Assembly: GCF_020076305.1 (NCBI RefSeq)
Contig: NZ_JAIQXE010000001.1
Span: 1,178,001-1,242,000, forward strand
DNA from: Flavihumibacter profundi
GTDB lineage: Bacteria > Bacteroidota > Bacteroidia > Chitinophagales > Chitinophagaceae
Reading direction: 5' to 3'
Length of the DNA stretch: 64,000 bases
A model generated the notes under the pieces. That model did not search any database. It saw only the letters and a program-made list of their open reading frames with translations, and was not told where the DNA came from. The position numbers were made by a program, and so were the translations under genes. Below, piece by piece: positions 34,557-44,640 of this stretch (within the stretch, counting starts at the first letter, position 1; every line of letters begins with the position of its first letter).

Positions 34557-35045
34557 TCAGGATGCAGGGACAGAAACCTGGGTTTTATCCCATTCAAAAG
34601 TTATTTTACCACCGGCTATTTTAATTGTAAATGATTCAGTTGAAGCACCAAGCATATTTACAGGAGCTGAAACTTCCAATACGTTCTTAGCTTTATTTTT
34701 CTCGTAATCAAAAGCACCCCACTGCTTAAGCTGGCTATTCAGGATAATGGTCCAGGATTTCTCGGTTGGGGTAATAAATAAGGTATAAGTTCCTGCTTTA
34801 ACAGCCTTTCCGCCCAATGAACCATCTTTTTTGAAGGTAATTTCCGTGGCTTCATCTGCACCAGCCCGCCATACCTGTCCGTAGGGCACCAGGGCACCAA
34901 ATATTTCACGGCCTTTCTTTGCAGGGCGACCGTATGTAATACTAATATTTCCACCGGTAACAGTTTCATGTGGACTTTTCCGTTCTTGTGCACAGGCAGG
35001 CAAAATTGAACTAATGGCAACAATTGCCAGAAACAGATATTTCAT
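34557..35045 (-). CDS. DUF2911 domain secreted protein
   Basis: This 162-residue exported protein has a signal peptide and a possible lipobox (ILPAC, Cys18). The mature part matches DUF2911: ISITYGRPAKKGREIFGALV, PYGQVWRAGADEATEITF, KAGTYTLFITPTEKSW and VNSQ-like ILNSQLKQWGAFDY. The family is a beta-sandwich protein common in Bacteroidota and lacking a known function. It lies 23 nt downstream of the SRPBCC gene on the same strand, so it may be the last gene of a run from sppA down to here, ended by the hairpin at 34508. Confidence 0.85.
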   Translation of the reverse strand: MKYLFLAIVAISSILPACAQERKSPHETVTGGNISITYGRPAKKGREIFGALVPYGQVWRAGADEATEITFKKDGSLGGKAVKAGTYTLFITPTEKSWTIILNSQLKQWGAFDYEKNKAKNVLEVSAPVNMLGASTESFTIKIAGGKITFEWDKTQVSVPAS

Positions 35046-35068
35046 ATGCTAGTTTTTATTTATTAAAG

Positions 35069-35524
35069 TTAAGGATTCGATTCTATAAGCTGCTTCAAAT
35101 TAATTAGGCTTTCCTGCATAACCTGCCCCATTTGGCGATCATAAACTATACTGCCAATTTTCTCCCAGGGATACCATTTCAGGTGAAAATCAAAATACCA
35201 TTGAACGGTAAGTGTACCCTCCCTTGTCTCGTATAATGCCAGCCCACTGTAAAATTCTTTGCTTCCCACCTTCCATTTGCTGGTTACCAGGCTATCGGTA
35301 ACTGCAGTTAAGGTTATTTTAAAATGGCCACTTGAATCCCTGGCATATGCATTCCAGTCAGGCCAATGAGATAATTGTTGCAAATAAGGCAAAGCAGTGC
35401 TTTTTTTCCCTGAAATATCAATTGCCCTTGAAATCCTGATATGCGATGGGATTAATAAAGTAAAAGCGGATAGTAAGAGAAAAAAAAAGACAGCGCTGAG
35501 AATTGCAAGTTTAATAAGTCGCAT
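35069..35524 (-). CDS. SRPBCC (START-like) domain protein with N-terminal membrane anchor
   Basis: This 151-residue protein has a single hydrophobic helix at about 5-25 and then a START/polyketide cyclase-like domain: RISRAIDISG, LPYLQQLSHWPDWNAYA, TSKWKVGSKEFYSGLALYET, LTVQWYFDFHLKWYPWEK. These folds bind hydrophobic ligands in a deep cavity. The ATG at 35524 is preferred to a TTG at 35545 because it places the start 11 nt after the stop of the upstream permease gene and gives a clean anchor. The ligand is unknown. Confidence 0.75.
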   Translation of the reverse strand: MRLIKLAILSAVFFFLLLSAFTLLIPSHIRISRAIDISGKKSTALPYLQQLSHWPDWNAYARDSSGHFKITLTAVTDSLVTSKWKVGSKEFYSGLALYETREGTLTVQWYFDFHLKWYPWEKIGSIVYDRQMGQVMQESLINLKQLIESNP

Positions 35525-35535
35525 TGAGTTTGGAT

Positions 35536-36642
35536 TTATTCCCAACGGAAAATTTTAATGGCGGTAGAATAGACAACCAAACCCCATAGGAGCAGCACGC
35601 CAATTTGTTGCCAGCAGTCTGTTAAATGCGCGCCTTCAAAAGCAATTTTCCGCATTGCATCATTGAAATAAGTGAGAGGAAGAATTTTACAAAAAGGCTG
35701 CAACCATTGAGGGAAAACTTCAATAGAAAAAAAAGTACCCGCCAATAGAAATTGCGGCAGGGTAATAACGTTCGCAAAAGGTGGAATACTGCTTTCAGTT
35801 TTTGAGATACTGCTGACAATAAAACCGAAACCCATAAATACAAGTAAAGCAATAAAACTCAAAACCATGATTTCCAGAAAAGTTATCCATCCATGCACAA
35901 GTGTGAAATGAAATAAAAAATGGCCTATACCGATAATAATAATAGCAGTAATCAATTGAAAAATAACCCGGCTTAATCCTTCTCCTAAAACGATTGAAGT
36001 TTTACTGACCGGTGTTGCAAAAAACCTTTTGATAACCAGCTGCTGACGTAGGTTAAAAAATAAAAATGCTACACCAAAAACACCTGAACTCAGTAAAGAA
36101 AAACCTAGTTGTCCGGGTAAAATGAAGTCTATGGTCCTGTATTCACGAACCTGCCTGATAGTTGGAATTATCTGCGCTGTGGATGGCGGATTATTGGGCC
36201 TGTTTTTGTCAATCTTTGAAATAATATTTTCAAGTAAGGGCAAAAATGTTGAGAATTTATCAGCACTTGCTGTAGTTGTATTAAAAAACAGGGAATAATT
36301 CGAATTCCCGCTTAAGTCTTTGTTTTTCTGAATATTTAGCACGCCGGTTATTCTACCCTTTACCAGTTCCGATTCCAGGCTGGTGCTGTCCTTAAAACTG
36401 ACAATGCGAATATTCCTGAATTGCTTCAAACTATCAAATATGGCATTACTAGTATCAGATCCGGGGGTAATGGCAATCTTGTAAAGCGGTCCGCCCCCAT
36501 TTCCTATAAAACCAAAAACTAAAATAAATATTAACGGAAAGAAAACACTGAAAATCACTGCTGAAGGGCTTTTTAAAATTGCCCTGAAGCTGGCTTTGGT
36601 TATTGCCAGCATTGCCCTGGTTTGGCTGTATGGTTTGGACAT
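35536..36642 (-). CDS. ABC-2 type transporter permease
   Basis: This 368-residue protein has one N-terminal membrane helix (about 30-48), a periplasmic domain (about 50-180) with ITGVLNIQ and two-fold beta character, and five C-terminal membrane helices (about 180-365). It matches ABC-2 permeases such as the NatB/YhgE and LinR types: ILPGQLGFSLLSSGVFGVAF, LVIKRFFATPVSKTSIVLGE. Such permeases export drugs, lipids or antibiotics with a separate ATPase. No ATPase gene lies next to it, which is unusual and suggests the partner is elsewhere. It is 25 nt downstream of sppA. Confidence 0.85.
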   Translation of the reverse strand: MSKPYSQTRAMLAITKASFRAILKSPSAVIFSVFFPLIFILVFGFIGNGGGPLYKIAITPGSDTSNAIFDSLKQFRNIRIVSFKDSTSLESELVKGRITGVLNIQKNKDLSGNSNYSLFFNTTTASADKFSTFLPLLENIISKIDKNRPNNPPSTAQIIPTIRQVREYRTIDFILPGQLGFSLLSSGVFGVAFLFFNLRQQLVIKRFFATPVSKTSIVLGEGLSRVIFQLITAIIIIGIGHFLFHFTLVHGWITFLEIMVLSFIALLVFMGFGFIVSSISKTESSIPPFANVITLPQFLLAGTFFSIEVFPQWLQPFCKILPLTYFNDAMRKIAFEGAHLTDCWQQIGVLLLWGLVVYSTAIKIFRWE

Positions 36643-36667
36643 AAATATTACTTGGAAAACATTTTAT

Positions 36668-38425
36668 TTATTTAACAATAATACGGTAAGGCATTTTCGT
36701 CTGTGCCTTGCCAACAGAGGTTTTAACCTGCTGCCAGTCTTCATACAACTGGAAAGCTTCCTCTCCCATTTCCTTTTTCAGGGACTGGACGCCAACAGTC
36801 TGCTTATATGCCCCGGTAAGTTTATCTATCAGGCTAATTTGTTCAGGATATTCTCTCACCCTGTAATCTTTTAGTTTAGCGAGTTTTGCTGCGGCACCCA
36901 TAGCATCACTCAACCCGCCAATACGGTCCACCAATCCTATGGTAATCGCCCGGCTACCGGTCCAAACGCGGCCCTGGGCAATACTATCCACCATGGCTAC
37001 CTGCATTTTACGTCCGTCTGAAACCCTCGTTAAAAAAGTTTGGTAAATACTATCCACCCCATCCTGAAAAAACCGGCGTTCGCTATCTGTTAATGGCTCT
37101 GCAATAGAAGGTGAGTTGGCGTAAGGGCCAGTTTCGACGCCATCGAATGTCACGCCCAGTTTATCCTTGAAAAAACCCTGAAGATTTGGAATAATACTAA
37201 ATACTCCTATCGATCCTGTAATTGTGGTTGGTAAAGCAAAGATGCTATCTGCATTGCAGGCCATATAATACCCGCCGGAGGCAGCTACATCTCCATAACT
37301 TACAACAACTGGTTTGTCTTTCTTTGCAAGGCTTATTTCGCGCCACATATTTTCGCTGGCCATAGCACTGCCACCGCCAGAATTAATTCGAATTACTATA
37401 GCTTTTACTTTATTGTCAAGTCTCGCTTTTCTGATGTATTTACGAAACCGGTCACCACCAATCTGGTTTTCATCACCCGGACCATCTACGATATCGCCCT
37501 GGGCGTAAATCAATGCAATACGATCAGTGCCTTTCCCTCCTTTATAATTAACAGCTTCTGAATACTTGGACATGGATACAAAATGGATATCATCGATACT
37601 GGAGCTATTTGTATTGCGCCGGATTTCTTCTTTAACCTCGTCTTCATATTTAACCCCGTCGAGCAATCCGCCAGCTACAGCATCCTGGGCTGTGCGGATA
37701 GCATAATTATCGGCCATGGCACGCAGTTTCGCGGAATCCAGTTTTCTCGCCTGGGCCGCGCCAAAAATAAAATGCCTGTATAAATCGTCCAGTAAAACAA
37801 GCGACTGCAACTTATTGGCGGGTGTCATTTGTTCTTCACGGAAAGGTTCAGTGGCACTTTTATATTTACCGGCATAAAATATCTGTGGTTGTATTTCAAG
37901 TTTATCCAGCGCTTTTTTAAAGAATATATATTGTATCCCGAAGCCCTTCCAATCAATACCCCCTTTAGGATGGGCATAAACCTTATCTGCCACATCAGCA
38001 ACATGATAGGACTTTTGCGGGATAACTTCCCCATAAGCAATTACAAATTTCCCGGATTGCCGGAAATCCTTTAGTGCATTCCTCAATTCTTCATTTGTGG
38101 CAAACCCATTGGAATTTGACCCGCATTTCAGATAGATCCCATCAACCAGGTCATCTGATTTGGCGTAGTGTAACATTTGCACAACATCGTATAAACCGGG
38201 ATTTTCCTGTTCATCCTCACCTGTTAATGCGGCAAACGGGTTTTCCCGGGATTGTTCCCTTATCTGCTTTCCAAGATCAAGGTACAATACAGAGTGGGGT
38301 TCCAAAACGACTTTATCTTTTGAAGCTATCGCTCCCGCAAGGCCTATTACCAGGAAAACCAATAAAAGGCAAAAAACAAATAAAGCCAAAAGTGCTGCAA
38401 AAAAGTATTTAAAGAATTGTGCCAT
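36668..38425 (-). CDS. sppA: Signal peptide peptidase SppA, 67K type
   Basis: This 585-residue membrane-anchored serine protease degrades cleaved signal peptides in the inner membrane or periplasm. One N-terminal membrane helix (about 10-35) is followed by two S49 repeats. The catalytic Lys189 is in AGKYKSATEPF of the first repeat and the nucleophile Ser383 in GDVAASGGYYMA of the second, giving the Ser-Lys dyad of the long SppA form. The INSGGGSAMASE motif (about 348-358) shapes the oxyanion hole. It faces folK divergently with 57 bp between. Confidence 0.95.
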   Translation of the reverse strand: MAQFFKYFFAALLALFVFCLLLVFLVIGLAGAIASKDKVVLEPHSVLYLDLGKQIREQSRENPFAALTGEDEQENPGLYDVVQMLHYAKSDDLVDGIYLKCGSNSNGFATNEELRNALKDFRQSGKFVIAYGEVIPQKSYHVADVADKVYAHPKGGIDWKGFGIQYIFFKKALDKLEIQPQIFYAGKYKSATEPFREEQMTPANKLQSLVLLDDLYRHFIFGAAQARKLDSAKLRAMADNYAIRTAQDAVAGGLLDGVKYEDEVKEEIRRNTNSSSIDDIHFVSMSKYSEAVNYKGGKGTDRIALIYAQGDIVDGPGDENQIGGDRFRKYIRKARLDNKVKAIVIRINSGGGSAMASENMWREISLAKKDKPVVVSYGDVAASGGYYMACNADSIFALPTTITGSIGVFSIIPNLQGFFKDKLGVTFDGVETGPYANSPSIAEPLTDSERRFFQDGVDSIYQTFLTRVSDGRKMQVAMVDSIAQGRVWTGSRAITIGLVDRIGGLSDAMGAAAKLAKLKDYRVREYPEQISLIDKLTGAYKQTVGVQSLKKEMGEEAFQLYEDWQQVKTSVGKAQTKMPYRIIVK

Positions 38426-38482
38426 AGATTCGAATTGTTAGAACCGGATTACCAGATATTTGGGCTGTAAAGTACAGAATCT

Positions 38483-38962
38483 ATGCATAAAGCTTACCTG
38501 CTGGTAGGGGGGAATGTGGGCAACCGGCAAAAATACCTGCAAGAAGCCGGTGAATTTATTGGCAAACGGGCCGGGAAAGTTCTGGAATGCTCAGCTATTT
38601 ATGAAACAGCAGCCTGGGGTAAAACTGACCAGGCTTCTTTTCTCAACCAGGTTCTGGCCATTGAAACTGCGTTAACAGCATCAGGTTTAATGACCAAATT
38701 ACTACAGATTGAAGAAAAAATCGGAAGAAAAAGGGGTGACCGGTATGGCCCCAGGATAATTGACATTGATATCCTGCTTTTTGATAAAGAAGTTCACAAT
38801 AGTGAACATATTAAAATCCCGCATCCGGAAATGACCAGGCGCAGGTTTGCACTTGTACCACTGGCGGAAATAGCCCCTCAGATATTGCACCCCATATCAG
38901 GCAAAACCATAAAACAATTGTTGGAAGAATGTCCGGATTCCCTGAGTGTGCAAAAAATCTGA
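38483..38962 (+). CDS. folK: 6-hydroxymethyl-7,8-dihydropterin pyrophosphokinase (HPPK)
   Basis: This folate-pathway enzyme transfers pyrophosphate from ATP to 6-hydroxymethyldihydropterin. The 159-residue length is typical. It starts AYLLVGGNVGNRQKYLQEA, has the pterin/ATP region CSAIYETAAWGKTDQASFLN and the metal-binding signature RYGPRIIDIDILLFD (about 89-103), with the paired Asp residues for magnesium. HPEMTRRRFALVPLAEIAP follows. The deoxynucleoside kinase gene follows after 40 nt on the same strand. Confidence 0.96.
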   Translation: MHKAYLLVGGNVGNRQKYLQEAGEFIGKRAGKVLECSAIYETAAWGKTDQASFLNQVLAIETALTASGLMTKLLQIEEKIGRKRGDRYGPRIIDIDILLFDKEVHNSEHIKIPHPEMTRRRFALVPLAEIAPQILHPISGKTIKQLLEECPDSLSVQKI

Positions 38963-39002
38963 TCAATCATAGCAATGTTTCCATTTTCTTTGTAGAACAC
39001 CC

Positions 39003-39635
39003 ATGAATTATCATTTTATCACAATCGAAGGAAATATCGGAGCTGGTAAAACAACGCTGGCGCATTTATTATCTAAGCATTACAATGCCAGGCTGGTGCT
39101 GGAAGCTTTTGCAGAAAACCCTTTCTTACCGAAGTTTTATGAAAATCCCGCGCAGTTTGCATTCCCGCTTGAATTATTTTTCATGGCAGAGCGGTATAAG
39201 CAGCTAAAAGAATTAATCCATACCAAAGACCTGTTCCAAAGTGTAACCATTTCAGACTACCTGTTTACCAAATGCCTTTTATTCGCCAAAGTAAATTTAC
39301 CCGAAACGGAATTCAGGCTTTACCAAAGCCTATTTGATATTATACACCAGCAATTGGTGCAACCAGATATCCTGATTTACCTGCATGCACCCGTTCAAAA
39401 ACTGCAGGTCAATATCAGGAAGCGAAACCGGCCTTACGAACAGAATATTGCGGATGAATACCTTTTCAATATCCAGGAAACATATACTAATTATATAAGG
39501 CAACATAATATAAAAACACTTTTCATAGACACCAGCAATGCCGATTTCCTGGGCAATGAAAAACACGTGAAGGCTGTTATTGACGCCCTTGAAAAAGATT
39601 ATGAAAACGGGCGCCACTTTATAGCACTTCCCTAA
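39003..39635 (+). CDS. Deoxynucleoside kinase
   Basis: This 210-residue kinase phosphorylates deoxynucleosides for nucleotide salvage. It has the P-loop EGNIGAGKTT (about 8-17), the family motif LEAFAENPFLPKFYENP, the ERYKQL stretch of the dGK/dCK group, and a lid region with RKRNRPYEQNIADEYL. It matches deoxyadenosine/deoxyguanosine kinases of Bacteroidota, though the exact base preference cannot be read from the sequence. It lies 40 nt after folK and 9 nt before an MFS gene, so these three probably share a transcript. Confidence 0.93.
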   Translation: MNYHFITIEGNIGAGKTTLAHLLSKHYNARLVLEAFAENPFLPKFYENPAQFAFPLELFFMAERYKQLKELIHTKDLFQSVTISDYLFTKCLLFAKVNLPETEFRLYQSLFDIIHQQLVQPDILIYLHAPVQKLQVNIRKRNRPYEQNIADEYLFNIQETYTNYIRQHNIKTLFIDTSNADFLGNEKHVKAVIDALEKDYENGRHFIALP

Positions 39636-39644
39636 CCAAGACGC

Positions 39645-40901
39645 ATGACCGAAATTAAAAACAGCATCCAAGAGCAGGGCGATCCGATGGCCAGCATACG
39701 ATTGCCAGAATTTCGGCGATTGATGATGGGCCGGTTTCTGTTTATTATGGCATTACGAATGATGGGGACTTTGGTCGGTTGGTGGCTTTATGAACTGACC
39801 AATGACCCCTTAGCAATGGGATTGGTAGGACTTGCAGAGGCAGTTCCTGCCATATCAATGGCATTGTATTCTGGCCATATTATCGATTTGTCTGACAAAC
39901 GTAAATTGCTCATCAAGGGAGTATTGGGCTATCTAAGTTGTGCAATAGTATTATTAATCCTATCCTATTCCTACCAGCATGGTTCCTTAAAACTGGTTAC
40001 TGTTGCCGGCATTTATACAGTTATTTTTTTTACAGGATTAATAAGGTCATTTACCGGTCCTTCTTTTTCCGCTATCCTCGCCCAGGTTGTTCCCCGTGCA
40101 TTATTAGCCAATGCAACCACTTGGAACCAGGGCACCTGGCTTACGGCTTCAGTAAGCGGACATGCCACTGCAGGTTTTTTAATTGCAGGATTTCAGACGA
40201 CGGGTACATTAGCTGTGGTTTGCACCTTTATTGGCATAGGATTATTATTCATATCCAGGTTATCGCCAAAGCCTCCAGTTTCGATAGCGGTGAACCAGAG
40301 GACCTGGGATAGCGTACTTGATGGCATTCGTTTCGTAGTTCATACAAAAGAAGTCCTGGGTGCATTAACCCTTGATCTTTTCGCTGTTTTGTTTGGCGGT
40401 GCGGTTGCTATGGTACCGGTTTTTGCCAAGGATATTCTGAAAGTCGGACCAATCGGGTTTGGGTGGCTCAATGCGGCAGCAGATATTGGTGCAATTTGCG
40501 TGGTGCTGCTGCTTGCCCTGTTTCCCATGAGAAAAGAACAGGGAAGGAAGTTGTTTTTTGCAGTTGGGGGGTTTGGCGTTTGTATAATCGTATTCGCAGT
40601 TTCAAAAATTTTCTGGCTATCTTTTGTAGCACTGTTACTCAGTGGCATTTTGGATGGGGTAAGTATGGTCGTCAGGGGAACAATCCTCCAGTTAAAAACG
40701 CCTGACAAAATGCGCGGCCGGGTAATGAGCGTAAACAGTATGTTCATTAATAGTAGTAATGAGATCGGCCAATTTGAAAGTGGTGTTGCAGCTAAACTAA
40801 TGGGATTAGTGCCTTCAGTAGTTTTTGGGGGGTGCATGACCCTTCTGGTTGTTTTTAGCACCTGGGTGAAATCGCCATCATTAAGAAAAATGGAATATTA
40901 A
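39645..40901 (+). CDS. MFS transporter (MFS_3/EntS-like)
   Basis: This 418-residue protein has about 12 hydrophobic segments. The N-terminus (RLPEFRRLMMGRFLFIMALR) and the GLAEAVPAISMALYSGHIIDLSDKRKLL loop with the MFS Asp-Arg/Lys pattern fit the MFS_3 group of exporters, to which enterobactin exporters belong. The later stretch DKMRGRVMSVNSMFINSSNEIGQFESG is also typical. It probably exports a small molecule, but the substrate is unknown. It is 9 nt downstream of the kinase gene. A YkgJ-type gene follows in the opposite direction after 8 bp. Confidence 0.9.
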   Translation: MTEIKNSIQEQGDPMASIRLPEFRRLMMGRFLFIMALRMMGTLVGWWLYELTNDPLAMGLVGLAEAVPAISMALYSGHIIDLSDKRKLLIKGVLGYLSCAIVLLILSYSYQHGSLKLVTVAGIYTVIFFTGLIRSFTGPSFSAILAQVVPRALLANATTWNQGTWLTASVSGHATAGFLIAGFQTTGTLAVVCTFIGIGLLFISRLSPKPPVSIAVNQRTWDSVLDGIRFVVHTKEVLGALTLDLFAVLFGGAVAMVPVFAKDILKVGPIGFGWLNAAADIGAICVVLLLALFPMRKEQGRKLFFAVGGFGVCIIVFAVSKIFWLSFVALLLSGILDGVSMVVRGTILQLKTPDKMRGRVMSVNSMFINSSNEIGQFESGVAAKLMGLVPSVVFGGCMTLLVVFSTWVKSPSLRKMEY

Positions 40902-40909
40902 GTCCCCAC

Positions 40910-41395
40910 TTAGATATTTTGCGAAAGTTTTTCCAGCACATAATAAACTGCCGGACAGAAGCTGCTGTTTTTGAGTGTAAGTTGGGGGCGCTTCAGTAAA
41001 ACGTCTTCATCAGTATAAGGAAACCGGGTACAATCTGAAGGCCTGACAGCATAAATACTACAGGCATTATCTGCCCCTAAAAATGGGCAAGGTTTGGATT
41101 TTGCGACATAATCACCTTCCTCATCGAGTTTCAGGTAGGTCTCAATAAATATGCTTTCCTTCATTTTCAGCGTTTTGCTGATCCGCTTTATATCTGTAGT
41201 CTTGAACCGGGGGGAATAATTCTTACAGCAGGCAGCACAATCCAGGCAATTGATATGGCTGAAGGCTTCGGCATGTAATTCGGGTAAAACCTCATAGGTT
41301 TTCCGGGGATTGAGGGTTTGTAATAACCGTTTATAATGTTTTTGCCGCTCAGCACTCTTTTTTTCCCAGTCCTGCAATATTGGAATTTCTGCCAT
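40910..41395 (-). CDS. YkgJ family cysteine-cluster protein
   Basis: This 161-residue cytosolic protein has an N-terminal Cys cluster, Cys50, Cys53, Cys56 and Cys57 in INCLDCAACCKNY, and a second cluster with KPCPFLGADNACSIYAVRPS followed by DCTRFP and FCPA. The spacing fits the YkgJ/CxxCxxCC family, which is predicted to bind zinc or an iron-sulfur cluster. Its function is unknown. The promoter must lie in the 222-bp gap shared with gcvP. Confidence 0.9.
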   Translation of the reverse strand: MAEIPILQDWEKKSAERQKHYKRLLQTLNPRKTYEVLPELHAEAFSHINCLDCAACCKNYSPRFKTTDIKRISKTLKMKESIFIETYLKLDEEGDYVAKSKPCPFLGADNACSIYAVRPSDCTRFPYTDEDVLLKRPQLTLKNSSFCPAVYYVLEKLSQNI

Positions 41396-41577
41396 TTAAT
41401 AAAATCTATAATATTCCTGCAAATTACTGTTTAAAGCAGAAGATATATCCATCCTATTTCTTAAAACCATTACATTAAATTTTTTCATAATTAAAAATTT
41501 CACGCCGGGTGGAAAAATTGGGAACAAACGATTACCGGATGGCCGAACAAACAGGGGATTGTTTCGGAGCCAAATTG

Positions 41578-41585
41578 TACCTTTG
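41578..41585 (+). promoter_or_regulatory. -7 promoter box (TACCTTTG) of gcvP
   Basis: TACCTTTG fits TAnnTTTG and lies 32 nt before the ATG. The nearest TTG upstream (41559-41561) is 16 nt away, shorter than the 19 nt ideal. No glycine riboswitch is seen. Confidence 0.5.
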
Positions 41586-41617
41586 CGAATCCCAAAAAAG
41601 GTCAACCTGATACATTT

Positions 41618-44494
41618 ATGAATTTATTCCAATTACAATCAAATGAATTTCCAGCGCGCCATATAGGCACCATCCATTCAACTCAGAATTTGCTGGCTAC
41701 CATTGGATATAATAGCCTTGAAGAGCTCATCAACCAGACAGTACCGGCATCTATCCGTAAAAATGACCCTCTGGCTGTTCCGGATGCGGTAAATGAAGCT
41801 GAACTGCTAAAAGAATTAAAAGAAATTTCCTTAAAGAATAAAGTTTTTCGTAGCTATATCGGGCAGGGATATTATGACACCCTGACCCCCAGTGTAATTT
41901 TAAGAAACATCTTTGAAAACCCGGGATGGTACACACAGTATACACCTTACCAGGCCGAAATTTCCCAGGGAAGGCTGGAAAGCTTACTGAACTACCAAAC
42001 AATGGTCTGTGACTTGACCGGTTTGCCCCTCGCCAATGCATCCTTATTAGACGAAGCAACCGCAGGTGCCGAAGCTATGAACATGTTTTTCCACCATGTT
42101 AACAGGACCGAGGTAATTGCCCAACCCAGGTTTTTCGTTGACAACGATGTTTTTCCTCAAACAAAGGACCTGATCATTACCCGTGCCACGCCAATTGGCA
42201 TTGAAGTGGAATTTGGTGATTACAGATCTGCAACTATAGATGGTCGTTATTTTGGTGCCCTGGTGCAATATCCAAATGACAAGGGTAGCATTGAAGATTA
42301 TCGCGGCTTTATTGAAAAAATTCACAGCGTTGGGGGCTTTGTTGCAATGGCTACCGACCTATTGGCACTTACCCTGCTTACTCCACCTGGCGAATTAGGG
42401 GCTGACGTTGCATTCGGATCAGCACAACGATTTGGTGTTCCACTGGGTTATGGTGGCCCACATGCGGCTTTTTTTAGTGCTAAGGATGAATTTAAGCGGG
42501 CACTTCCGGGAAGGATTATTGGTATTAGTATTGATGCAGAGGGTAACAGGGCATTGAGAATGGCTTTACAAACACGTGAACAACATATCAAACGTGAGAA
42601 AGCCACTTCAAATATTTGTACTGCCCAGGCCCTGCTGGCAAATATGGCAGCCATGTACGCGGTATACCATGGTCCGGACGGCTTGCAGAATATTGCTAAA
42701 AGAATTGCTTTATTAACCAGAAGCCTTGCAGAAGGATTGAAAGAACTTGGCATTCCCCTGGTAAACGATACTTTCTTCGACACAATTACGATTTCCGTAA
42801 GCAATAAGACTGCAGTTCAGCAGGCAGCGATTACAGAACAAATCAATCTTCGCTATTCGGACAACAATTCGATTAGTATTTCTTTAGACGAAACAACAAC
42901 CCAAAGGGATATCCTGGACATTATTCATGTGTTTTCTGTAGTTGCAGGCCTCAATACCTCAGGGATCAGTTTTGATAATGAAAGTGCATTATACAATATC
43001 CCTTCTTCCTTAACCCGCACTTCAGAATTCCTTACGCATCCTGTGTTTAATACGCATCGCAGTGAAAGCCAAATGATGCGTTATATCAAATCACTGGAAA
43101 ATAAAGACTTGTCTCTTAATACATCGATGATTTCCCTCGGCAGTTGCACTATGAAACTGAATGCTGCAACAGAAATGATGCCTTTGAGTTGGAGTCATTT
43201 TAGTAAAATACACCCTTTTGCGCCTGCTGATCAGGCAGCCGGATATCACCAGATCATCAAGGAACTTTCTGATTTCCTTTGCAGTATAACAGGTTTTGAT
43301 GCCTGCAGTATGCAGCCAAATAGCGGGGCCCAGGGAGAATATGCAGGATTGCTGACCATCCGGAATTTCCATTTGGCAAATGGAGATGATCACAGAAATG
43401 TAATTCTTATCCCCATTTCGGCACACGGAACCAACCCGGCTTCTGCAGTAATGGCCGGTATGAAGGTTGTTGTGGTAAAAGCCCTTGAAAACGGGTATAT
43501 CGATGTAGCCGATTTTAAAGCTAAAGCAGAGCAATACAGTAGTACACTTGCCGGCACAATGATTACATATCCAAGCACCTACGGTATTTTCGAAGAAAGT
43601 GTAAAAGAGATCTGTGAGCTTGTTCACCAGCATGGAGGACAGGTTTATATGGATGGTGCCAACATGAATGCGCAGGTGGGGCTCACTTCACCCGGATTGA
43701 TCGGTGCAGATGTTTGCCATCTCAACCTGCACAAAACATTTGCAATTCCACATGGTGGTGGTGGCCCTGGAATGGGTCCGATTTGCGTTAAAGCCCATCT
43801 TGCGCCGCATTTGCCCGGCCATTGGATTTTAAGTGGTGAAAATCATCAGTCAGGTGCTGTTTCCGCAGCACCTTACGGTTCAGCATCTATATTACTGATC
43901 AGTTACGCTTATTGCAGGATGTTAGGCGCTGAAGGCCTTCGCAAAGCAACCGAATTTGCTATTCTTAATGCGAACTATATGAAAGCCCGGCTCCAGCAGG
44001 CTTACCCGATCCTTTATACCGGTCACAACGGAACCTGCGCACACGAATTCATAGTTGACCTTCGTCCATTCAAAACCACTGCCGGCATTGAAGCAGAAGA
44101 TGTAGCGAAAAGACTTATTGACTATGGCTTCCATGCTCCAACCATGAGTTTCCCGGTTCCTGGAACAATTATGATTGAACCTACTGAAAGCGAGGATAAA
44201 GCAGAACTTGACAGGTTTTGTGATGCGTTATTGGCAATCCGGGAAGAAATCCGGTCCATTGAAAATGGCACAAATGATAAAGTCAGTAATGTGCTGAAGC
44301 ATGCACCACATACCCAATTTGTCATTACCAGTGATGAATGGAGCAGGCCCTATACCCGTCAGGCTGCAGCTTATCCCCTGCCATATGTTAAGGAAAATAA
44401 ATTCTGGCCAAGCGTAAGCAGGGTTAATAATACTTATGGAGACAGGCACCTGATTTGCACATGCGAGCCGGTTAGCTCATATGCCGAAGAATAA
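41618..44494 (+). CDS. gcvP: Glycine decarboxylase P protein, fused type
   Basis: This PLP enzyme decarboxylates glycine and passes the aminomethyl group to the lipoyl arm of GcvH in the glycine cleavage system. At 958 residues it is the fused single-chain form. Landmarks are the N-terminal RHIGT motif, [18 protein letters not shown]-like [16 protein letters not shown], and [19 protein letters not shown]. Also present are [11 protein letters not shown] and the PLP Lys706 in [17 protein letters not shown]. No gcvT or gcvH is adjacent. A 19-bp hairpin follows the stop. Confidence 0.97.
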   Translation: MNLFQLQSNEFPARHIGTIHSTQNLLATIGYNSLEELINQTVPASIRKNDPLAVPDAVNEAELLKELKEISLKNKVFRSYIGQGYYDTLTPSVILRNIFENPGWYTQYTPYQAEISQGRLESLLNYQTMVCDLTGLPLANASLLDEATAGAEAMNMFFHHVNRTEVIAQPRFFVDNDVFPQTKDLIITRATPIGIEVEFGDYRSATIDGRYFGALVQYPNDKGSIEDYRGFIEKIHSVGGFVAMATDLLALTLLTPPGELGADVAFGSAQRFGVPLGYGGPHAAFFSAKDEFKRALPGRIIGISIDAEGNRALRMALQTREQHIKREKATSNICTAQALLANMAAMYAVYHGPDGLQNIAKRIALLTRSLAEGLKELGIPLVNDTFFDTITISVSNKTAVQQAAITEQINLRYSDNNSISISLDETTTQRDILDIIHVFSVVAGLNTSGISFDNESALYNIPSSLTRTSEFLTHPVFNTHRSESQMMRYIKSLENKDLSLNTSMISLGSCTMKLNAATEMMPLSWSHFSKIHPFAPADQAAGYHQIIKELSDFLCSITGFDACSMQPNSGAQGEYAGLLTIRNFHLANGDDHRNVILIPISAHGTNPASAVMAGMKVVVVKALENGYIDVADFKAKAEQYSSTLAGTMITYPSTYGIFEESVKEICELVHQHGGQVYMDGANMNAQVGLTSPGLIGADVCHLNLHKTFAIPHGGGGPGMGPICVKAHLAPHLPGHWILSGENHQSGAVSAAPYGSASILLISYAYCRMLGAEGLRKATEFAILNANYMKARLQQAYPILYTGHNGTCAHEFIVDLRPFKTTAGIEAEDVAKRLIDYGFHAPTMSFPVPGTIMIEPTESEDKAELDRFCDALLAIREEIRSIENGTNDKVSNVLKHAPHTQFVITSDEWSRPYTRQAAAYPLPYVKENKFWPSVSRVNNTYGDRHLICTCEPVSSYAEE

Positions 44495-44520
44495 ATTTTA
44501 AAAAGCCATATGCGCAAATC

Positions 44521-44567
44521 TAAAACAGAAAGCTGCCGGTGATTTATGCCGGCAGCTTTCTGTTTTA
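44521..44567. terminator. Strong bidirectional terminator
   Basis: A perfect 19-bp stem (44521-44539 with 44549-44567) encloses a 9-nt loop. Its centre is GCTGCCGG/CCGGCAGC and its ends are A-rich and T-rich, so both strands carry a T-run. It separates gcvP from the convergent deacetylase gene. Confidence 0.9.
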
Positions 44568-44612
44568 TAATAAGTCCTTTATAACTTTCAATTAATCTAA
44601 CCTCTTCTTCCC

Positions 44613-44640
44613 ATTCATAATTCACTATTTACGATTTACT
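44613..44640 (+). repeat. Four tandem copies of a degenerate 7-bp repeat, related to 12733-12760
   Basis: Units are ATTCATA, ATTCACT, ATTTACG and ATTTACT. The array runs into the last codons and stop of the deacetylase gene on the minus strand. Confidence 0.7.

Noticed and set aside
41396-41605. Minus-strand open frame of 69 codons upstream of the YkgJ-type gene
   Set aside because: It covers the gcvP promoter, has no family resemblance and no start context.
41396-41617. Glycine riboswitch upstream of gcvP
   Set aside because: The region lacks a recognisable paired aptamer. It contains only a promoter box about 30 nt before the start, leaving no space for the RNA.
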